Shown here: one piece after another, positions 9,116-18,380 of the stretch | Layout: each line of letters opens with the position of its first letter | Numbering within the stretch: position 1 is the stretch's first letter | Assembly (NCBI RefSeq): GCF_000196255.1 | Contig: NC_006370.1 | Location: 2,183,411 to 2,247,410, forward strand | Length of the DNA: 64,000 nucleotides | Reading direction: 5' to 3' | From: Photobacterium profundum SS9 | GTDB taxonomy: Bacteria > Pseudomonadota > Gammaproteobacteria > Enterobacterales > Vibrionaceae | Program-made: the position numbers and the translations under genes | The notes under the pieces: model-generated | Databases searched by the model: none | Told to the model about the DNA's origin: nothing | Seen by the model: only the letters and a program-made list of their open reading frames with translations

Positions 9116-9165
9116 TACATGTAGAGCTATTTTAGTCACGATACTTGATTGAGATATGTTCTTTG

Positions 9166-9227
9166 AAAAAGCCAGTTAGAAATGATTTTTCTAGTAGAAA
9201 GCATATAAAAACTAGCTGGCTTTTTTT
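9166..9227. terminator. Long hairpin terminator between convergent genes
   Basis: AAAAAGCCAGTTAG (9166-9179) pairs with CTAGCTGGC plus T7 (9212-9227) around a 32-nt loop. It ends the copG-like transcript, and the A run on the left may serve the opposite gene. Confidence 0.65.
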
Positions 9228-9228
9228 A

Positions 9229-10215
9229 TCAATTCATCTTTTCTATACGATCAAACAATGATCTATTAGGATCGTCATTTTCTGCCCATTCAGGGTCTGT
9301 CTCACGTTTTTCATAATAAATTTGTAACCCATTAAAATACGTAAACGCCGTTAATTCAGAGTCTTTCATAAAGAATTCAAAGAAGGCATCTTCTTGCTGA
9401 GAAAGCCCTACCAATGTCGTAATACCACGCTGTAAAGCCCACTGAATAGCATGTGGTGAAATCATGGTGCGGTACAGCATCAATTCCTTAATCGCTGAAA
9501 GTTGAACATTCAGTAATGCATTGTCTGTTTTTTGTTGCAGGTTCATTTGCTCATCAAGCACTTGTTGTTCAGCAAGTAGTGCTTTTAAACTCAATAAACT
9601 CGTTTCACGTTCAGCGGCTGAATAGCCATACGTTGTTTTACAAAAACGAATCGCATAAGCCAGTTTAGTGCGCCCCACTAGCTCAACAACGTCTTCAAGG
9701 TATGGTTGAGGGATATTATATGCCTTGGATAATTGCTCTACTGCTTGAACAAGGCTGGTATACACAATTCCATTAAACTCAAACTGAAAGGCTGTCGTTA
9801 AACCCACGACAGGAATACCATCAACGCTAAGATCCCATCCAGAGTAATTGACTCGCTCTTTGGCTATTTCAAACATTATCCAAGCCTTATCACGAAAGCC
9901 TTCAAATGCTCGACCTTCCATCTCTGATTCTTCAAGCTCTTGCTTGGTCCAATTAACACCAATTTGAAGGTGTTTTTCATAATGCTTATGAAGCCTATCT
10001 TTTACTTTGTCACGCAATAAATCCAAGCTACTCACCTTAAGGGGTTGACTAAAAGTAAAACACTCCTGACAAGCTGGGATCATAATGGGTGACATTTGAT
10101 TATCGTAATTAGGCGATGCCATAAATGCATGTAATTTATAGTACGGTTCGCCGCAAAACCAGCAGGTATGACGAAATTCAAAAGGAACATCAATAGACTG
10201 ATAGTCATCGATCAT
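9229..10215 (-). CDS. Conserved hypothetical protein with N-terminal zinc-ribbon-like cysteines
   Basis: 328 residues, soluble. The N-terminus has CWFCGEPYY and IPACQECFTF, two CxxC pairs spaced like a treble-clef zinc site. The rest is helical with no catalytic motif I can name and ends in acidic sequence. There is no operon partner: it converges with the copG-like gene and diverges from the DUF2786 gene. Function unknown; the cysteine pairs suggest a structural zinc. Confidence 0.6.
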   Translation of the reverse strand: MIDDYQSIDVPFEFRHTCWFCGEPYYKLHAFMASPNYDNQMSPIMIPACQECFTFSQPLKVSSLDLLRDKVKDRLHKHYEKHLQIGVNWTKQELEESEMEGRAFEGFRDKAWIMFEIAKERVNYSGWDLSVDGIPVVGLTTAFQFEFNGIVYTSLVQAVEQLSKAYNIPQPYLEDVVELVGRTKLAYAIRFCKTTYGYSAAERETSLLSLKALLAEQQVLDEQMNLQQKTDNALLNVQLSAIKELMLYRTMISPHAIQWALQRGITTLVGLSQQEDAFFEFFMKDSELTAFTYFNGLQIYYEKRETDPEWAENDDPNRSLFDRIEKMN

Positions 10216-10493
10216 AGTGGCTTATTATCCTGCATTTAAGAATCAATACGAACAGCTTAGATTCAAATAGTAAGTGCGTAACATAAATCTATTATGCTTA
10301 TCCCCTCACGATTAAATCAACATGAATGACTAAGTTTGTTTTACCTCACTGATTTACTGTTTGTTTTCCATACAACACAGAGCGATCTTATTCAGATATC
10401 TCGTATTTTTTTAAAAAAAAGACATTCATTTTTTGCAAATGTACCGCGGAAAAAGTTAAAATATGTGCCCGTTTTGAATAAGAGTGTGATTGA

Positions 10494-11195
10494 ATGTCTG
10501 AACAGAAGCGAAAGGCGCTGAAAAAAATAGCTAAATGCCTAGAGCTGGGGAACTCTGCGAACATCAACGAAGCAGCGCAAGCTATTCGAATGGCACACCG
10601 TCTAATGCTAAAATACGGCTTAGATCAAGATGATATCGAATTCATCAAAATGGGCAAAACCAAATCTGAAACCTTATTACCTTCAGATGTGAGTACGCAA
10701 ATTCTTAAAATTATCCGAGGCATAAATCGTCGCTTCGGAGTTGAATGTGTACTTACCAACCATAAAGGTTTAAAGAAAGCAGAGTTTATTGGTGTTGCTG
10801 AACGAGCCATTTTTGCAGCTTTTGCGTTTGATATTGTTTACCGCGAAATGAATCAACAAACAGGTCAATTCCGAAATAGCTTTGCGGGCACAGGAACAAG
10901 TACAGCAGAAGTTGCTCGACGTGTTGCATCCTTTTTAGCCGGATGGCTGGAAGGTGCACTTGAAAAGTTACCGGTTTTAAATACTGACGATGATCATGAA
11001 CAACGTATGTCAAACTACATCGACAAGCAGTTTGAAAACCTAGATCGCGAAACATTCAAACAACAGCTACAAGAAGCAATGAAGGGAATTACAGACGATT
11101 ACGAAAAGGGAATGAAAAAAGGACGCGCTATTTCAGTCAATCGCCCTGTTGGTAGCTCAACGACTAAACAAGATTATAAGCTGCTAGACAAATAA
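10494..11195 (+). CDS. DUF2786-domain protein
   Basis: 233 residues. The N-terminal 45 residues (ALKKIAKCLELGNSANINEAAQAIRMAHRLMLKYGLD) match the short helical DUF2786 domain often seen in phage-related and chromosomal proteins. A middle region ends in a charged helical C-terminus. The ATG at 10494 is followed by a typical Lys-rich start. Its function is not established. A hairpin with a T run follows at 11241-11267. Confidence 0.7.
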   Translation: MSEQKRKALKKIAKCLELGNSANINEAAQAIRMAHRLMLKYGLDQDDIEFIKMGKTKSETLLPSDVSTQILKIIRGINRRFGVECVLTNHKGLKKAEFIGVAERAIFAAFAFDIVYREMNQQTGQFRNSFAGTGTSTAEVARRVASFLAGWLEGALEKLPVLNTDDDHEQRMSNYIDKQFENLDRETFKQQLQEAMKGITDDYEKGMKKGRAISVNRPVGSSTTKQDYKLLDK

Positions 11196-11240
11196 TTCAT
11201 CATAGAATATCAATACATTTTTATTGGTTTCGCAGTCATT

Positions 11241-11267
11241 AAAAAGCCGTACTAGTTACGGTTTTTT
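11241..11267 (+). terminator. Intrinsic terminator after DUF2786 gene
   Basis: CCGTA pairs with TACGG (11247-11251 and 11257-11261), with A run before and T6 after. It lies 46 bp past the stop. Confidence 0.55.
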
Positions 11268-11479
11268 GCTACTTCCCCCTGTATGCCCAAGCTTGCTATT
11301 CGTAATAATCGCTTTGTTTAAGCAGCAAATATTTCATCAATTAACAGAAAGTATGTTGTTAACGTTTAAAAAAGAAGCATAAAGCTATAATTTATCATCA
11401 CTTTGCAATGAAATGAGAGGGGCGTCTCGTTTTTATGTTAACATTAAACAAAATCCCATGAATCCCGTAGCCTTTACAC

Positions 11480-12784
11480 ATGAAATTTCCTGGTCAGCGT
11501 AAATCCAAGCATTATTTCCCAGTTAATGCCCGTGATCCATTAGTTGCTCAAATCCAACAAGATAATCCACTAGCGCGCACACACCCTGTTGGTGTTGGTC
11601 AAACCATTGTTGATATTGAAGCACGCGTTGATGATGACTTCTTAGCAAGACATGCTTTGAGTAAAGGGCACTCTTTAGTTCTTGATGAAGATAAAGCTGA
11701 ATTGCTTTACCTTGAACTAAAAGAACGGAAATTGATCAGCCACGAATACCCAGGTGATACCATTGGTAACACACTGCACAACTATTCCGTGCTAGCTGAT
11801 GATAAATCAATTCTTTTAGGTGTAATGAGCCAAGATCTTAAGATTGGTTCGTACGCTTATCGTTACTTATGTAATACATCTAGCCGAATGGATTTAGACC
11901 ATTTACAGCCTGTCGATGGCCCTGTTGGTCGTTGTTATACGCTGATAAGTGAAGATGGCGAACGTACTTTCGCAATAAACGAAGGTCAAATGAACCAGCT
12001 TCGTCCAGAAAGCATACCTGAGTGCGCATTTGAAAAAGCATCAGCCCTTGTGCTGTCTTCATACTTGGTTCGTGGTAAGCCAACCGACCCAATGAAAAGC
12101 GCTGCACTTAAGGCTATTGAGTACGCCAAAAAGCACGATGTACCTGTTGTACTTACATTGGGCACTAAATACGTCATCGAAGGTAAAGAAGAATGGTGGA
12201 TTGAGTTCTTAAAAGAGCACGTCACCTGTGTTGCGATGAACGAAGAAGAAGCTGAAGCATTAACGGGTGAAAAAGATCCTTTAATCGCTGCAGATAAAGC
12301 ACTCGATTGGGTTGATATGGTGCTTTGTACTGCGGGACCAGTTGGCTTATACATGGCAGGTTACTGTGACGATGAATTAAAGCGTGAGTCAACGCTTCCA
12401 TTGTTACCTGGCCGTATTGCTGAATTCAATAAGCATGAATTTAGCCGACCAATGATCAAAGACAGCTGTAAAAACCCTATCCGTGTTTATTCACACATAG
12501 CCCCATACCTTGGGGGTCCTGTTGAAATTAAAAATACGAATGGTGCTGGTGATGCCGCTTTATCTGCACTACTGCACGATATGTCTGCAAATTGTTACCA
12601 CAAAGCTAATGTGCCAAATTCAAGTAAGCACATAGCTCAATTCTTAGCATACTCTTCTTTTTCACAGATTTGTCAGTACTCTAACCGCGTAAGTTATGAA
12701 GTACTAACTCAACACGCCCCTCGCCTCTCGCGTGGATTGCCTGAGCGTGAAGATTGTCTTGAAGAAGCATATTGGGAGCGATAA
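11480..12784 (+). CDS. gsk: Inosine-guanosine kinase
   Basis: 434 residues, the same length as the E. coli enzyme. It is a PfkB-fold sugar kinase with the C-terminal anion-hole and catalytic motif NTNGAGDAALSAL near residue 352, and the long N-terminal segment characteristic of Gsk (MKFPGQRKSKHYFPVNARDPL). It phosphorylates inosine and guanosine to the nucleotides in purine salvage, in the cytoplasm. It has its own upstream region of 284 bp and a strong terminator, so it is probably a single-gene unit and not part of the purine cluster 22 kb away. Confidence 0.95.
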   Translation: MKFPGQRKSKHYFPVNARDPLVAQIQQDNPLARTHPVGVGQTIVDIEARVDDDFLARHALSKGHSLVLDEDKAELLYLELKERKLISHEYPGDTIGNTLHNYSVLADDKSILLGVMSQDLKIGSYAYRYLCNTSSRMDLDHLQPVDGPVGRCYTLISEDGERTFAINEGQMNQLRPESIPECAFEKASALVLSSYLVRGKPTDPMKSAALKAIEYAKKHDVPVVLTLGTKYVIEGKEEWWIEFLKEHVTCVAMNEEEAEALTGEKDPLIAADKALDWVDMVLCTAGPVGLYMAGYCDDELKRESTLPLLPGRIAEFNKHEFSRPMIKDSCKNPIRVYSHIAPYLGGPVEIKNTNGAGDAALSALLHDMSANCYHKANVPNSSKHIAQFLAYSSFSQICQYSNRVSYEVLTQHAPRLSRGLPEREDCLEEAYWER

Positions 12785-12822
12785 TTCACCCAATTATAAT
12801 TTTCACCTGAGAAAACCCCATT

Positions 12823-12850
12823 AAAAAGGAGCTAATAAGCTCCTTTTTTT
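12823..12850 (+). terminator. Intrinsic terminator of gsk
   Basis: AAAAAGGAGCT pairs with AGCTCCTTTTT around an AATA loop, followed by further T residues. It is 38 bp past the gsk stop. Confidence 0.85.
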
Positions 12851-12872
12851 ATACCAACATTTATTACAGGCA

Positions 12873-12896
12873 CAAAAAAGGCCGCCAAGGCGACCT
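12873..12896 (-). terminator. Intrinsic terminator of the cold-shock gene
   Basis: On the minus strand AGGTCGC pairs with GCGGCCT around CTTG and is followed by T6. It lies 26 bp past the stop of the cold-shock gene. Confidence 0.75.
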
Positions 12897-12921
12897 TCTA
12901 TCATTTCTTTTTATTAAAGAA

Positions 12922-13131
12922 TTATATAGCTACAACGTTTGCAGCTTGAAGACCTTTTTGGCCTTGCTCTACTTCAAAAGAAACTTTTTGACCTTCAGCA
13001 AGCGTTTTAAAGCCTTCTGAAGCGATTGCACGGAAATGTACGAATACGTCAGCGCCGCCGTTGTCTTGAGTGATGAAACCGAAACCTTTCTCTTCGTTAA
13101 ACCACTTGACGATACCAGTTGTGTTAGACAT
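12922..13131 (-). CDS. Cold-shock-domain protein (CspA/CspE family)
   Basis: 69 residues, a single cold-shock OB fold. The RNA-binding motifs RNP1 (KGFGFITQ) and RNP2 (VFVHF) are intact. It binds single-stranded RNA/DNA and acts as an RNA chaperone or antiterminator. The start is preceded by AAGGGA. Roughly 360 bp separate it from cheV, leaving room for the long 5' leader usual in this family; whether it is cold-induced cannot be read directly. Confidence 0.9.
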
Positions 13132-13491
13132 GTGTGTCCCTTATTTAATATTTAAATGTCGCAGATGCGACGTGATAATCTGTTGAATTATACACTATTA
13201 CGCTAAATAAAAGGAAACATATAGGTACATAACGATAATGTTTTTGTAGCTGTAGGTTTAACTTGTACTTGATGCTGCATGTAATAACTCTCTGAAGAAC
13301 TGAGCGAGATAATACCACCTGCTCGCTTTTTGTACAGCTTAATTTTTGTACAAATCCGTTTTTAGCCGCAATAATACGCTATAAAACAGAGATGGGACAC
13401 AAATTATATTTAATTATCAATAACTTAAACGAAAACATAAAAGTTTAATAATAACAAAAGTGCCCCCCTTCTCTTACCACTAATTAGTATG
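13132..13491. other. Leader/promoter region of csp and 3' region of cheV
   Basis: The stretch should contain the csp promoter and leader, transcribed leftward, and the end of the cheV transcript. A plus-strand hairpin AGCGAG/CTCGCT with a T run sits at 13303-13331. No small gene is evident. Confidence 0.35.
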
Positions 13492-14382
13492 CTAAGCGTG
13501 GCGTTCAGCACCACGCAACATTGCATGGATAAGCTCGTTAGCTTCAAATTTAGTGAGTGCTTCATCAGCACCAACTTGATGAGCTTGGGAAACGCTAATC
13601 TCACTAGATAAAGAAGTATGCAAAATAATGTAAACACTTTTCAGTTTTTCAGTATTCTTTACGTCAAAAGCAAGTTCATAGCCATCAAGGCCTGGCATCT
13701 CAATATCACTGACTAGAATCTGAAACGGATCATTATTATCCGCTGCATGTTTCATCATATTTAAAGCATCTTGCCCATTCGTTGATATAAAGTAAGGAAC
13801 ACTAATACTGTCTAATGCTTGTGATAACTGACGTCGAGCAACAGATGAATCATCGACCAATAAAATTTTAAGTGGACGCAAAATTTCACGTTCGATATCT
13901 GTTAGTACAGGATTAAGACTACTTGGATCTGCAGGGAAGATCTTTGACATCAACAATTCAACATCTAGAAGTTGAACAAGATTATCTTCAACAGTTGTTA
14001 CACCAGTAACAAACACATTATTGCCTAACGATGCAGGTGGAGCATCAATTTCATGCCAATTACATTCTGTAATTTTATTTATACCACGTACCATAAAACC
14101 GACTAACTTTCTCTGGCAATCGGTAATGATAATATAACAATCTTTTATTTCCTCATTGACCAACGCTCGATAGCCCACAGCTTTAGCCATATCGATCACA
14201 GGGAATGTTTGACCACGCAAAGTAGCAGCGCCCAAAACGGTAGAATGAGAATACGGAATAACAGTTAACGGTGTGAAAGGAACAATTTCTTTAACTTTCA
14301 ACGTTCCAATCGCAAACGATTGGTTTAATGTTAGTTGAAAAAGCAACATCCCTTGAGACTGGTTGGTTGCGCTTTTAATCAT
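13492..14382 (-). CDS. cheV: CheV-type chemotaxis coupling protein
   Basis: 296 residues. An N-terminal CheW-like domain (about 10-150) is followed by a response-regulator receiver domain with acidic pair D177/D178, phospho-acceptor D226 in VSDIEMPG and K278 in LTKFE. CheV links chemoreceptors to CheA and is phosphorylated to tune the coupling. It lies outside any chemotaxis operon, as is common for cheV paralogues in Vibrionaceae. All receiver residues are intact. Confidence 0.92.
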   Translation of the reverse strand: MIKSATNQSQGMLLFQLTLNQSFAIGTLKVKEIVPFTPLTVIPYSHSTVLGAATLRGQTFPVIDMAKAVGYRALVNEEIKDCYIIITDCQRKLVGFMVRGINKITECNWHEIDAPPASLGNNVFVTGVTTVEDNLVQLLDVELLMSKIFPADPSSLNPVLTDIEREILRPLKILLVDDSSVARRQLSQALDSISVPYFISTNGQDALNMMKHAADNNDPFQILVSDIEMPGLDGYELAFDVKNTEKLKSVYIILHTSLSSEISVSQAHQVGADEALTKFEANELIHAMLRGAERHA

Positions 14383-14659
14383 AAGTCGATCCCATTATTA
14401 CATAGCCGATAACAAAGAGAGCTATTTTAACCGTTTAAAGAGCTTATAGGAATTAAGGTTATTGATTTTATAGATAATAAGTCAATTTTGATAACTTATG
14501 CATCAATTATCAAAATAACAAACCGTACTAAGTCACTATCTGTGTAACCACCAGAATTTTATAACGTATCGCTACAGCTCCACCATCAGGCAGAAAATTA
14601 TACAAACTCACACTATAGTTAAGATGGTGCTATAGCTTGTTCAAAAAGGATGGATCGAT

Positions 14660-14830
14660 ATGGAACTACGTAATAAAGTTGGAGAAATCGCCAAATTAGC
14701 AGATAATTTAACATTGAAAGAAATCGCCGATATGGGCTTTTCTATCGATATCTGTGACAAGAACTACGATCCCAATGAACATTGGACAATACAACAAGAC
14801 TCAGACAAAAAGGAAGGCGGTTATCCATAA
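14660..14830 (+). CDS. Small hypothetical protein, 56 residues
   Basis: ATG at 14660 is preceded by AAAAAGGA, a good ribosome site 9 nt away, and the frame is open to TAA at 14828. The product begins MELRNKVGEIAKLADNLTLK and ends GGYP; it is acidic and helix-prone, with no membrane segment or signal peptide. A hairpin terminator at 14894-14919 follows. Expression signals on both sides support a real gene. I do not recognise the family. It is too short for most automatic gene lists. Confidence 0.6.
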   Translation: MELRNKVGEIAKLADNLTLKEIADMGFSIDICDKNYDPNEHWTIQQDSDKKEGGYP

Positions 14831-14893
14831 AATCGTACAGAACATTCAACGTATCTTTATAAACATTTATGTAAGTATTATGGACAACAAAAC

Positions 14894-14919
14894 GAAAAGC
14901 TGACAAACGTTAGCTTTTC
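14894..14919 (+). terminator. Hairpin terminator after the 56-residue gene
   Basis: GAAAAGCTGAC pairs with GTTAGCTTTTC (one G-T) around AAAC. The following T tract is weak. Confidence 0.5.
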
Positions 14920-14931
14920 ATATTTCTATGC

Positions 14932-14997
14932 TATACCCAAGTCAGCTCAAGCTGCTCGTTTCAGCGAGAATCCTGCATCTTGAGCTGACTGGGTATA
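14932..14997. repeat. MITE-like palindromic repeat family 1, short copy A
   Basis: 66 bp bounded by TATACCCAAGTCAGCTCAAG and its near-perfect complement. It equals the two ends of the longer copies at 17275, 33422 and 43387 joined after loss of the centre, so it is a deletion derivative of the same family. Confidence 0.8.
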
Positions 14998-15441
14998 TAG
15001 ATTGGACAGCTATTCAGTAATAAATGGTTGCATTCTTTCTTACAAATTTAATTATTTAAAAATAACGATTAAATATTACAGCCTGTCACAGTAAGACAAC
15101 TGTTGCATATACCGGCGAATTATAAAAAGCACTTTAATATTATTAGATAAACTGGTGAAAATTCACGCACTTAATCAACACTTAATTATATAAAACCTGT
15201 TTTATAGCAAAGCTTCGTCTATTCTGATAAATAATAACCAAGCTCACATTAAATGAGTGGCAAATATACCACTTCTTACAACTTCACCTCGATTTCGTAT
15301 TTCGTACTGCAAAAATTAGTTGAAAAACCTTCCAACCTCTCAATTAATGCACAAAGTAGATCAATTCTAATTGAAAATTCCGTCAATATTCCCATAATAA
15401 GAGTGTCAATATTATTATATTGGTTTCTAAAAAGGATTTTT
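14998..15441. other. AT-rich intergenic region
   Basis: An open frame runs through 15253-15441 into the next gene, but its sequence has no ribosome site and biased, low-complexity content. I see no other gene or structured element here. Confidence 0.4.
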
Positions 15442-15717
15442 ATGAAAAACATCGCTAATTTTGTTGAGCAACTTGAAAGAAGTAAAGTGCCCTTCAGTAT
15501 TTGGATTTACGCTGGTAATAACAGCTACTCTCCTTTGAAGGCTCAGGAGAATATTAAAGCTACACAGGTACTACAAAATACTATTGAACACTATCTACAA
15601 ATTGTTGTAGAAATGAACGATAGCGTTTTTTTGCTGTTACCTGAAGTACATATGGCTGTACCTATCAACTTTCAAGGCTATCAAGTCACTGCTCTGACTG
15701 AGTCAAAAGCAGCGTAA
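15442..15717 (+). CDS. Hypothetical protein, 91 residues
   Basis: The start is set at ATG 15442, 7 nt after AAAAAGGA; the frame is open further upstream to 15253 but that part looks non-coding. The product begins MKNIANFVEQLERSKVPFSI, is soluble, and has alternating hydrophobic strands late (VFLLLPEVHMAVPINF). No family is recognised. A strong terminator at 15814-15841 closes a monocistronic unit, and the 600-bp AT-rich region upstream suggests horizontally acquired or fast-evolving DNA. Confidence 0.55.
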   Translation: MKNIANFVEQLERSKVPFSIWIYAGNNSYSPLKAQENIKATQVLQNTIEHYLQIVVEMNDSVFLLLPEVHMAVPINFQGYQVTALTESKAA

Positions 15718-15813
15718 TATGATAACAATATGATGTTTTGATATCAGATAAAAACGATCAAGAAATAATCTGGCTAGGTCATTTCGACATTAACTGTATT
15801 GATAAACTCGTTT

Positions 15814-15841
15814 AATAGGCTCTTTTTAGAGCCTATTTTTT
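15814..15841 (+). terminator. Intrinsic terminator
   Basis: AATAGGCTCT pairs with AGAGCCTATT around a TTTT loop, followed by a T run. Confidence 0.8.
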
Positions 15842-16121
15842 ACACACTTTCAAATTAAAATCTGCTATTAAAATATACTTTATTTCGTAAGACTTATAAT
15901 TTGTCATGATAATAAACTTTCTTTCATTTAGTCGTCAAATATTCATAATTCTATTACAATGTTGAATGAATGTGGAATATTATCCACTTTACGAGGAGAA
16001 CTTAATATAAGCGGTTAACGCCAGCAAAAAAATAAACCAAACGTCACCTTTCGATGACGTAAAATTATTAGGATGATGCAAGTAGATTTACAACGAAAAA
16101 AATCATTTATTCGTCAGACAA
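15842..16121. other. Intergenic region between convergent units
   Basis: An inverted repeat ACGTCA/TGACGT at about 16040-16062 followed on the minus strand by an AT-rich tract may terminate the lipoprotein gene. Nothing else is recognisable. Confidence 0.35.
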
Positions 16122-16448
16122 TTAACCTTCAGTGCTCGACTGCTTTAATGTATACATAACATTCCTCATTCCATTTTTACATGCTGCATTACCCGCATCC
16201 CAACCATCATTAAATCGAGTTAACCCGCCATCAAATGTTTCATCCTTTTGATACTCAGTATCTTCTACATTCTTTTCTTTCAACGCACTCTCACAGCCTT
16301 GGTTATAGCCATAATGATAAATACTGTCATATTTAACGTTAGTAACATATTCTTCAGGAAAGAATTTATAATTATCATAATCAGCACTTGTGCACCCGAT
16401 AGCTGATAATGACAATACAGCGATAATAATGAGCCTTGCTTTCATCAT
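16122..16448 (-). CDS. Small predicted lipoprotein
   Basis: 108 residues. A lipoprotein signal peptide of type II is clear: basic start, hydrophobic core LIIIAVLSLS, lipobox AIGC with lipidated C19. The residue after C19 is Thr, so sorting to the outer membrane is expected by the +2 rule. The mature part is polar, with two further cysteines (C54 region and near 93). No family is recognised. Confidence 0.7.
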   Translation of the reverse strand: MMKARLIIIAVLSLSAIGCTSADYDNYKFFPEEYVTNVKYDSIYHYGYNQGCESALKEKNVEDTEYQKDETFDGGLTRFNDGWDAGNAACKNGMRNVMYTLKQSSTEG

Positions 16449-16613
16449 AGTTTTTATTCCTTGAGTCGCTTTCTATCTATTTGTTTAAACACAACTTCAT
16501 AACTTTTCCTTGTCACTTAATGTTAGTCTAGACAAGACTCAATGACTTGTTTAAATTCTTCATCACAATAATGGTATGTTTCTAACGAAAGAATAAGAAA
16601 GGTATACTGATTT

Positions 16614-17243
16614 ATGCTGCAAGTAGAACGACAATTAAAAGACATCATAGTAAGTATAATGGCTCCTGATCCTGCGCATGACATCAATCACATAGAACGG
16701 GTTGTTACCTCAGCAAAAGCGTTTGCCATTCAAGAAGGGGCATCGTTAGATATCGTGATTCCTGCCGCTTGGTTACACGATTGTGTATCTTTACCAAAGA
16801 ACCACCCTGATAGACATTTAGGCTCTCAATTTGCTGCAAAACAAGCCATTACTTACTTAAAGTCGATCAACTACCCTGAGCGTTTTTACGCTGACATCGA
16901 GCATGCTATAGAGGCGCATAGTTATAGTGCCAACATCGACATCAAAACTATTGAGGCTGCAGTAGTACAAGATGCAGACCGAATTGATGCTTTAGGGGCT
17001 ATTGGCATTGCGCGATGCATACAGGTAGGCACTACATTTGGCGCAAGCTTATATTCGAATGATGACCCATTCTGTGACCACCGTCAGTATGATGATAAAC
17101 ACTTTTCTGTCGACCATTTTTATAACAAGCTTTTTAAGCTCAAAGACACCATGAATACGAAAGCGGCCGAAAAAGAAGCGCAGATAAGAACAGAATATAT
17201 GAAGGGTTTTCTTGCTCAGTTACAAAACGAAATCAGTGTTTAG
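16614..17243 (+). CDS. HD-domain phosphohydrolase (YedJ-like)
   Basis: 209 residues. Metal-binding HD residues are visible: H22/H26 (HDINHIERV), H55-D56 (WLHDC), a His in EAHSYS and D in DADRIDALGAIGIAR. The last motif is typical of the YedJ/YpgQ group, which hydrolyse nucleotides or their derivatives; the substrate is not known here. Single gene, with copy B of repeat family 1 31 bp downstream. Confidence 0.82.
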   Translation: MLQVERQLKDIIVSIMAPDPAHDINHIERVVTSAKAFAIQEGASLDIVIPAAWLHDCVSLPKNHPDRHLGSQFAAKQAITYLKSINYPERFYADIEHAIEAHSYSANIDIKTIEAAVVQDADRIDALGAIGIARCIQVGTTFGASLYSNDDPFCDHRQYDDKHFSVDHFYNKLFKLKDTMNTKAAEKEAQIRTEYMKGFLAQLQNEISV

Positions 17244-17274
17244 AATAAAAACTCAAGACGGGACACAATGGCTA

Positions 17275-17445
17275 TATACCCAAGCTACCTCAAGATGCAG
17301 GATTCAGAGTGACTCAGCGAGTTTTGTTGGGCTCTATGCGGTGTTACTTATTTTCAACGTAGAACCCTAGGTCTATAAATAATCGCCTTGCCTAGAGCCC
17401 AACAAATTCTCGCTGAAACGAGCATCTTGAGGTAACTTGGGTATA
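17275..17445. repeat. MITE-like palindromic repeat family 1, copy B
   Basis: 171 bp. The ends (TATACCCAAG at left, CTTGGGTATA at right) are inverted repeats extending inward about 25 bp, and the centre has a second dyad around TTGGGCTCTA/TAGAGCCCAA. No coding capacity. It shares ends and centre with copies at 33422 and 43387 but lacks their extra ~95-bp block. Confidence 0.88.
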
Positions 17446-17446
17446 A

Positions 17447-17472
17447 AAAAGCACCGTCAGTACGGTGCTTTT
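17447..17472. terminator. Bidirectional terminator between yedJ-like gene and efpL
   Basis: AAAAGCACCGT pairs perfectly with ACGGTGCTTTT around CAGT, with A/T tracts on both sides. It abuts the end of repeat copy B. Confidence 0.75.
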
Positions 17473-17528
17473 GATCAATAAGTAAAGTGCTGAATAGCCA
17501 CTCTACTTTCAAATTAGTTTAGATTCGA

Positions 17529-18110
17529 TTACTTTGAATCAGCACGGCTCATGAACTTCTGTTCTGCGGTGTTGATCTTAATCTTTTCGCCAGATGCGAT
17601 GTATTCAGGCACTTGTACAGACAAACCTGTAGACATAATTGCAGGCTTAGTACGAGCACTCGCCGATGCGCCTTTAATTGAAGGATCTGTCTCACTAATA
17701 ACCATATCAACCGTTGCTGGTAACTCGATGGCTACTGGCAAATCATCAACAGTCAGAACTTGCAGACCTTGTGTATCTTCGGTAATGAAAAGCAGCTCTT
17801 CTACAATGCTATCTTTATTGAAGTTATATGGCGTGTAATCTTCACTATCCATGAAGACATACTCTTCACCATCAATGTATGAAAACATAACAGGATGACG
17901 ACGAAAATCAGCCAGAGTAATCATTTCATCAGCTTTGAAGCTTTCATCTGTTTTCGAACCAGTTGCCACATCGTATAAACGCATACGATAAAGACTTGCA
18001 CCAGCACGACCACTCGGTGTTAGCTTCTTAATATCTTTAACTAAAAACACTTTTCCGTTATGTTCGATAGCTGCAAACTTCTTTATTTCACTAGCCTTTG
18101 GCATGATCAA
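17529..18110 (-). CDS. efpL: Elongation factor P-like protein EfpL (YeiP)
   Basis: 193 residues. It has the three-domain EF-P fold, an N-terminal KOW-like domain followed by two OB folds. The tip loop reads TPSGRAGAS with Arg where EF-P carries its modified Lys, the hallmark of the YeiP/EfpL branch. The family relieves ribosome stalling at polyproline and related motifs. Met1 and Met3 are both possible starts; the second (MPKASEIKK) resembles known family starts. Confidence 0.9.
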   Translation of the reverse strand: MIMPKASEIKKFAAIEHNGKVFLVKDIKKLTPSGRAGASLYRMRLYDVATGSKTDESFKADEMITLADFRRHPVMFSYIDGEEYVFMDSEDYTPYNFNKDSIVEELLFITEDTQGLQVLTVDDLPVAIELPATVDMVISETDPSIKGASASARTKPAIMSTGLSVQVPEYIASGEKIKINTAEQKFMSRADSK

Positions 18111-18269
18111 TATTCCAAAAAATAAATAGTAATGTGGAAAATAGCATGAACTGGATTTTAGGCAAGTACTGAAAGTAATAAGCGCTGATTAATTCACCAT
18201 CTTTACGCATAACAATTAGAAACATGGCGACAGAACATTCGAGCTCTTACCGCGTGCCTTGGTGATATG

Positions 18270-18380
18270 TCATTTGCCAATTTCAATGAATAAACGATGC
18301 AGTAACGCCTTCAGCTGATCTTGATCCTGACGTACTTCATACTGATGTTTTGAATTTACTTTTTCCCAATGCTGCGCCAT
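18270..18380 (-). CDS. Candidate 36-residue protein overlapping the upstream gene
   Basis: An ATG at 18380 lies inside the 3' end of the neighbouring gene (25-bp overlap, different frame). The frame runs to TGA at 18270, encoding MAQHWEKVNSKHQYEVRQDQ and a short helical tail. The overlap would allow translational coupling. No ribosome site is obvious and the family is unknown, so this is tentative. Confidence 0.25.
   Translation of the reverse strand: MAQHWEKVNSKHQYEVRQDQDQLKALLHRLFIEIGK

Noticed and set aside
15253..15441. Long N-terminal extension of the 91-residue protein
   Set aside because: No ribosome site at 15253, biased composition, and a clear start with AAAAAGGA at 15442.
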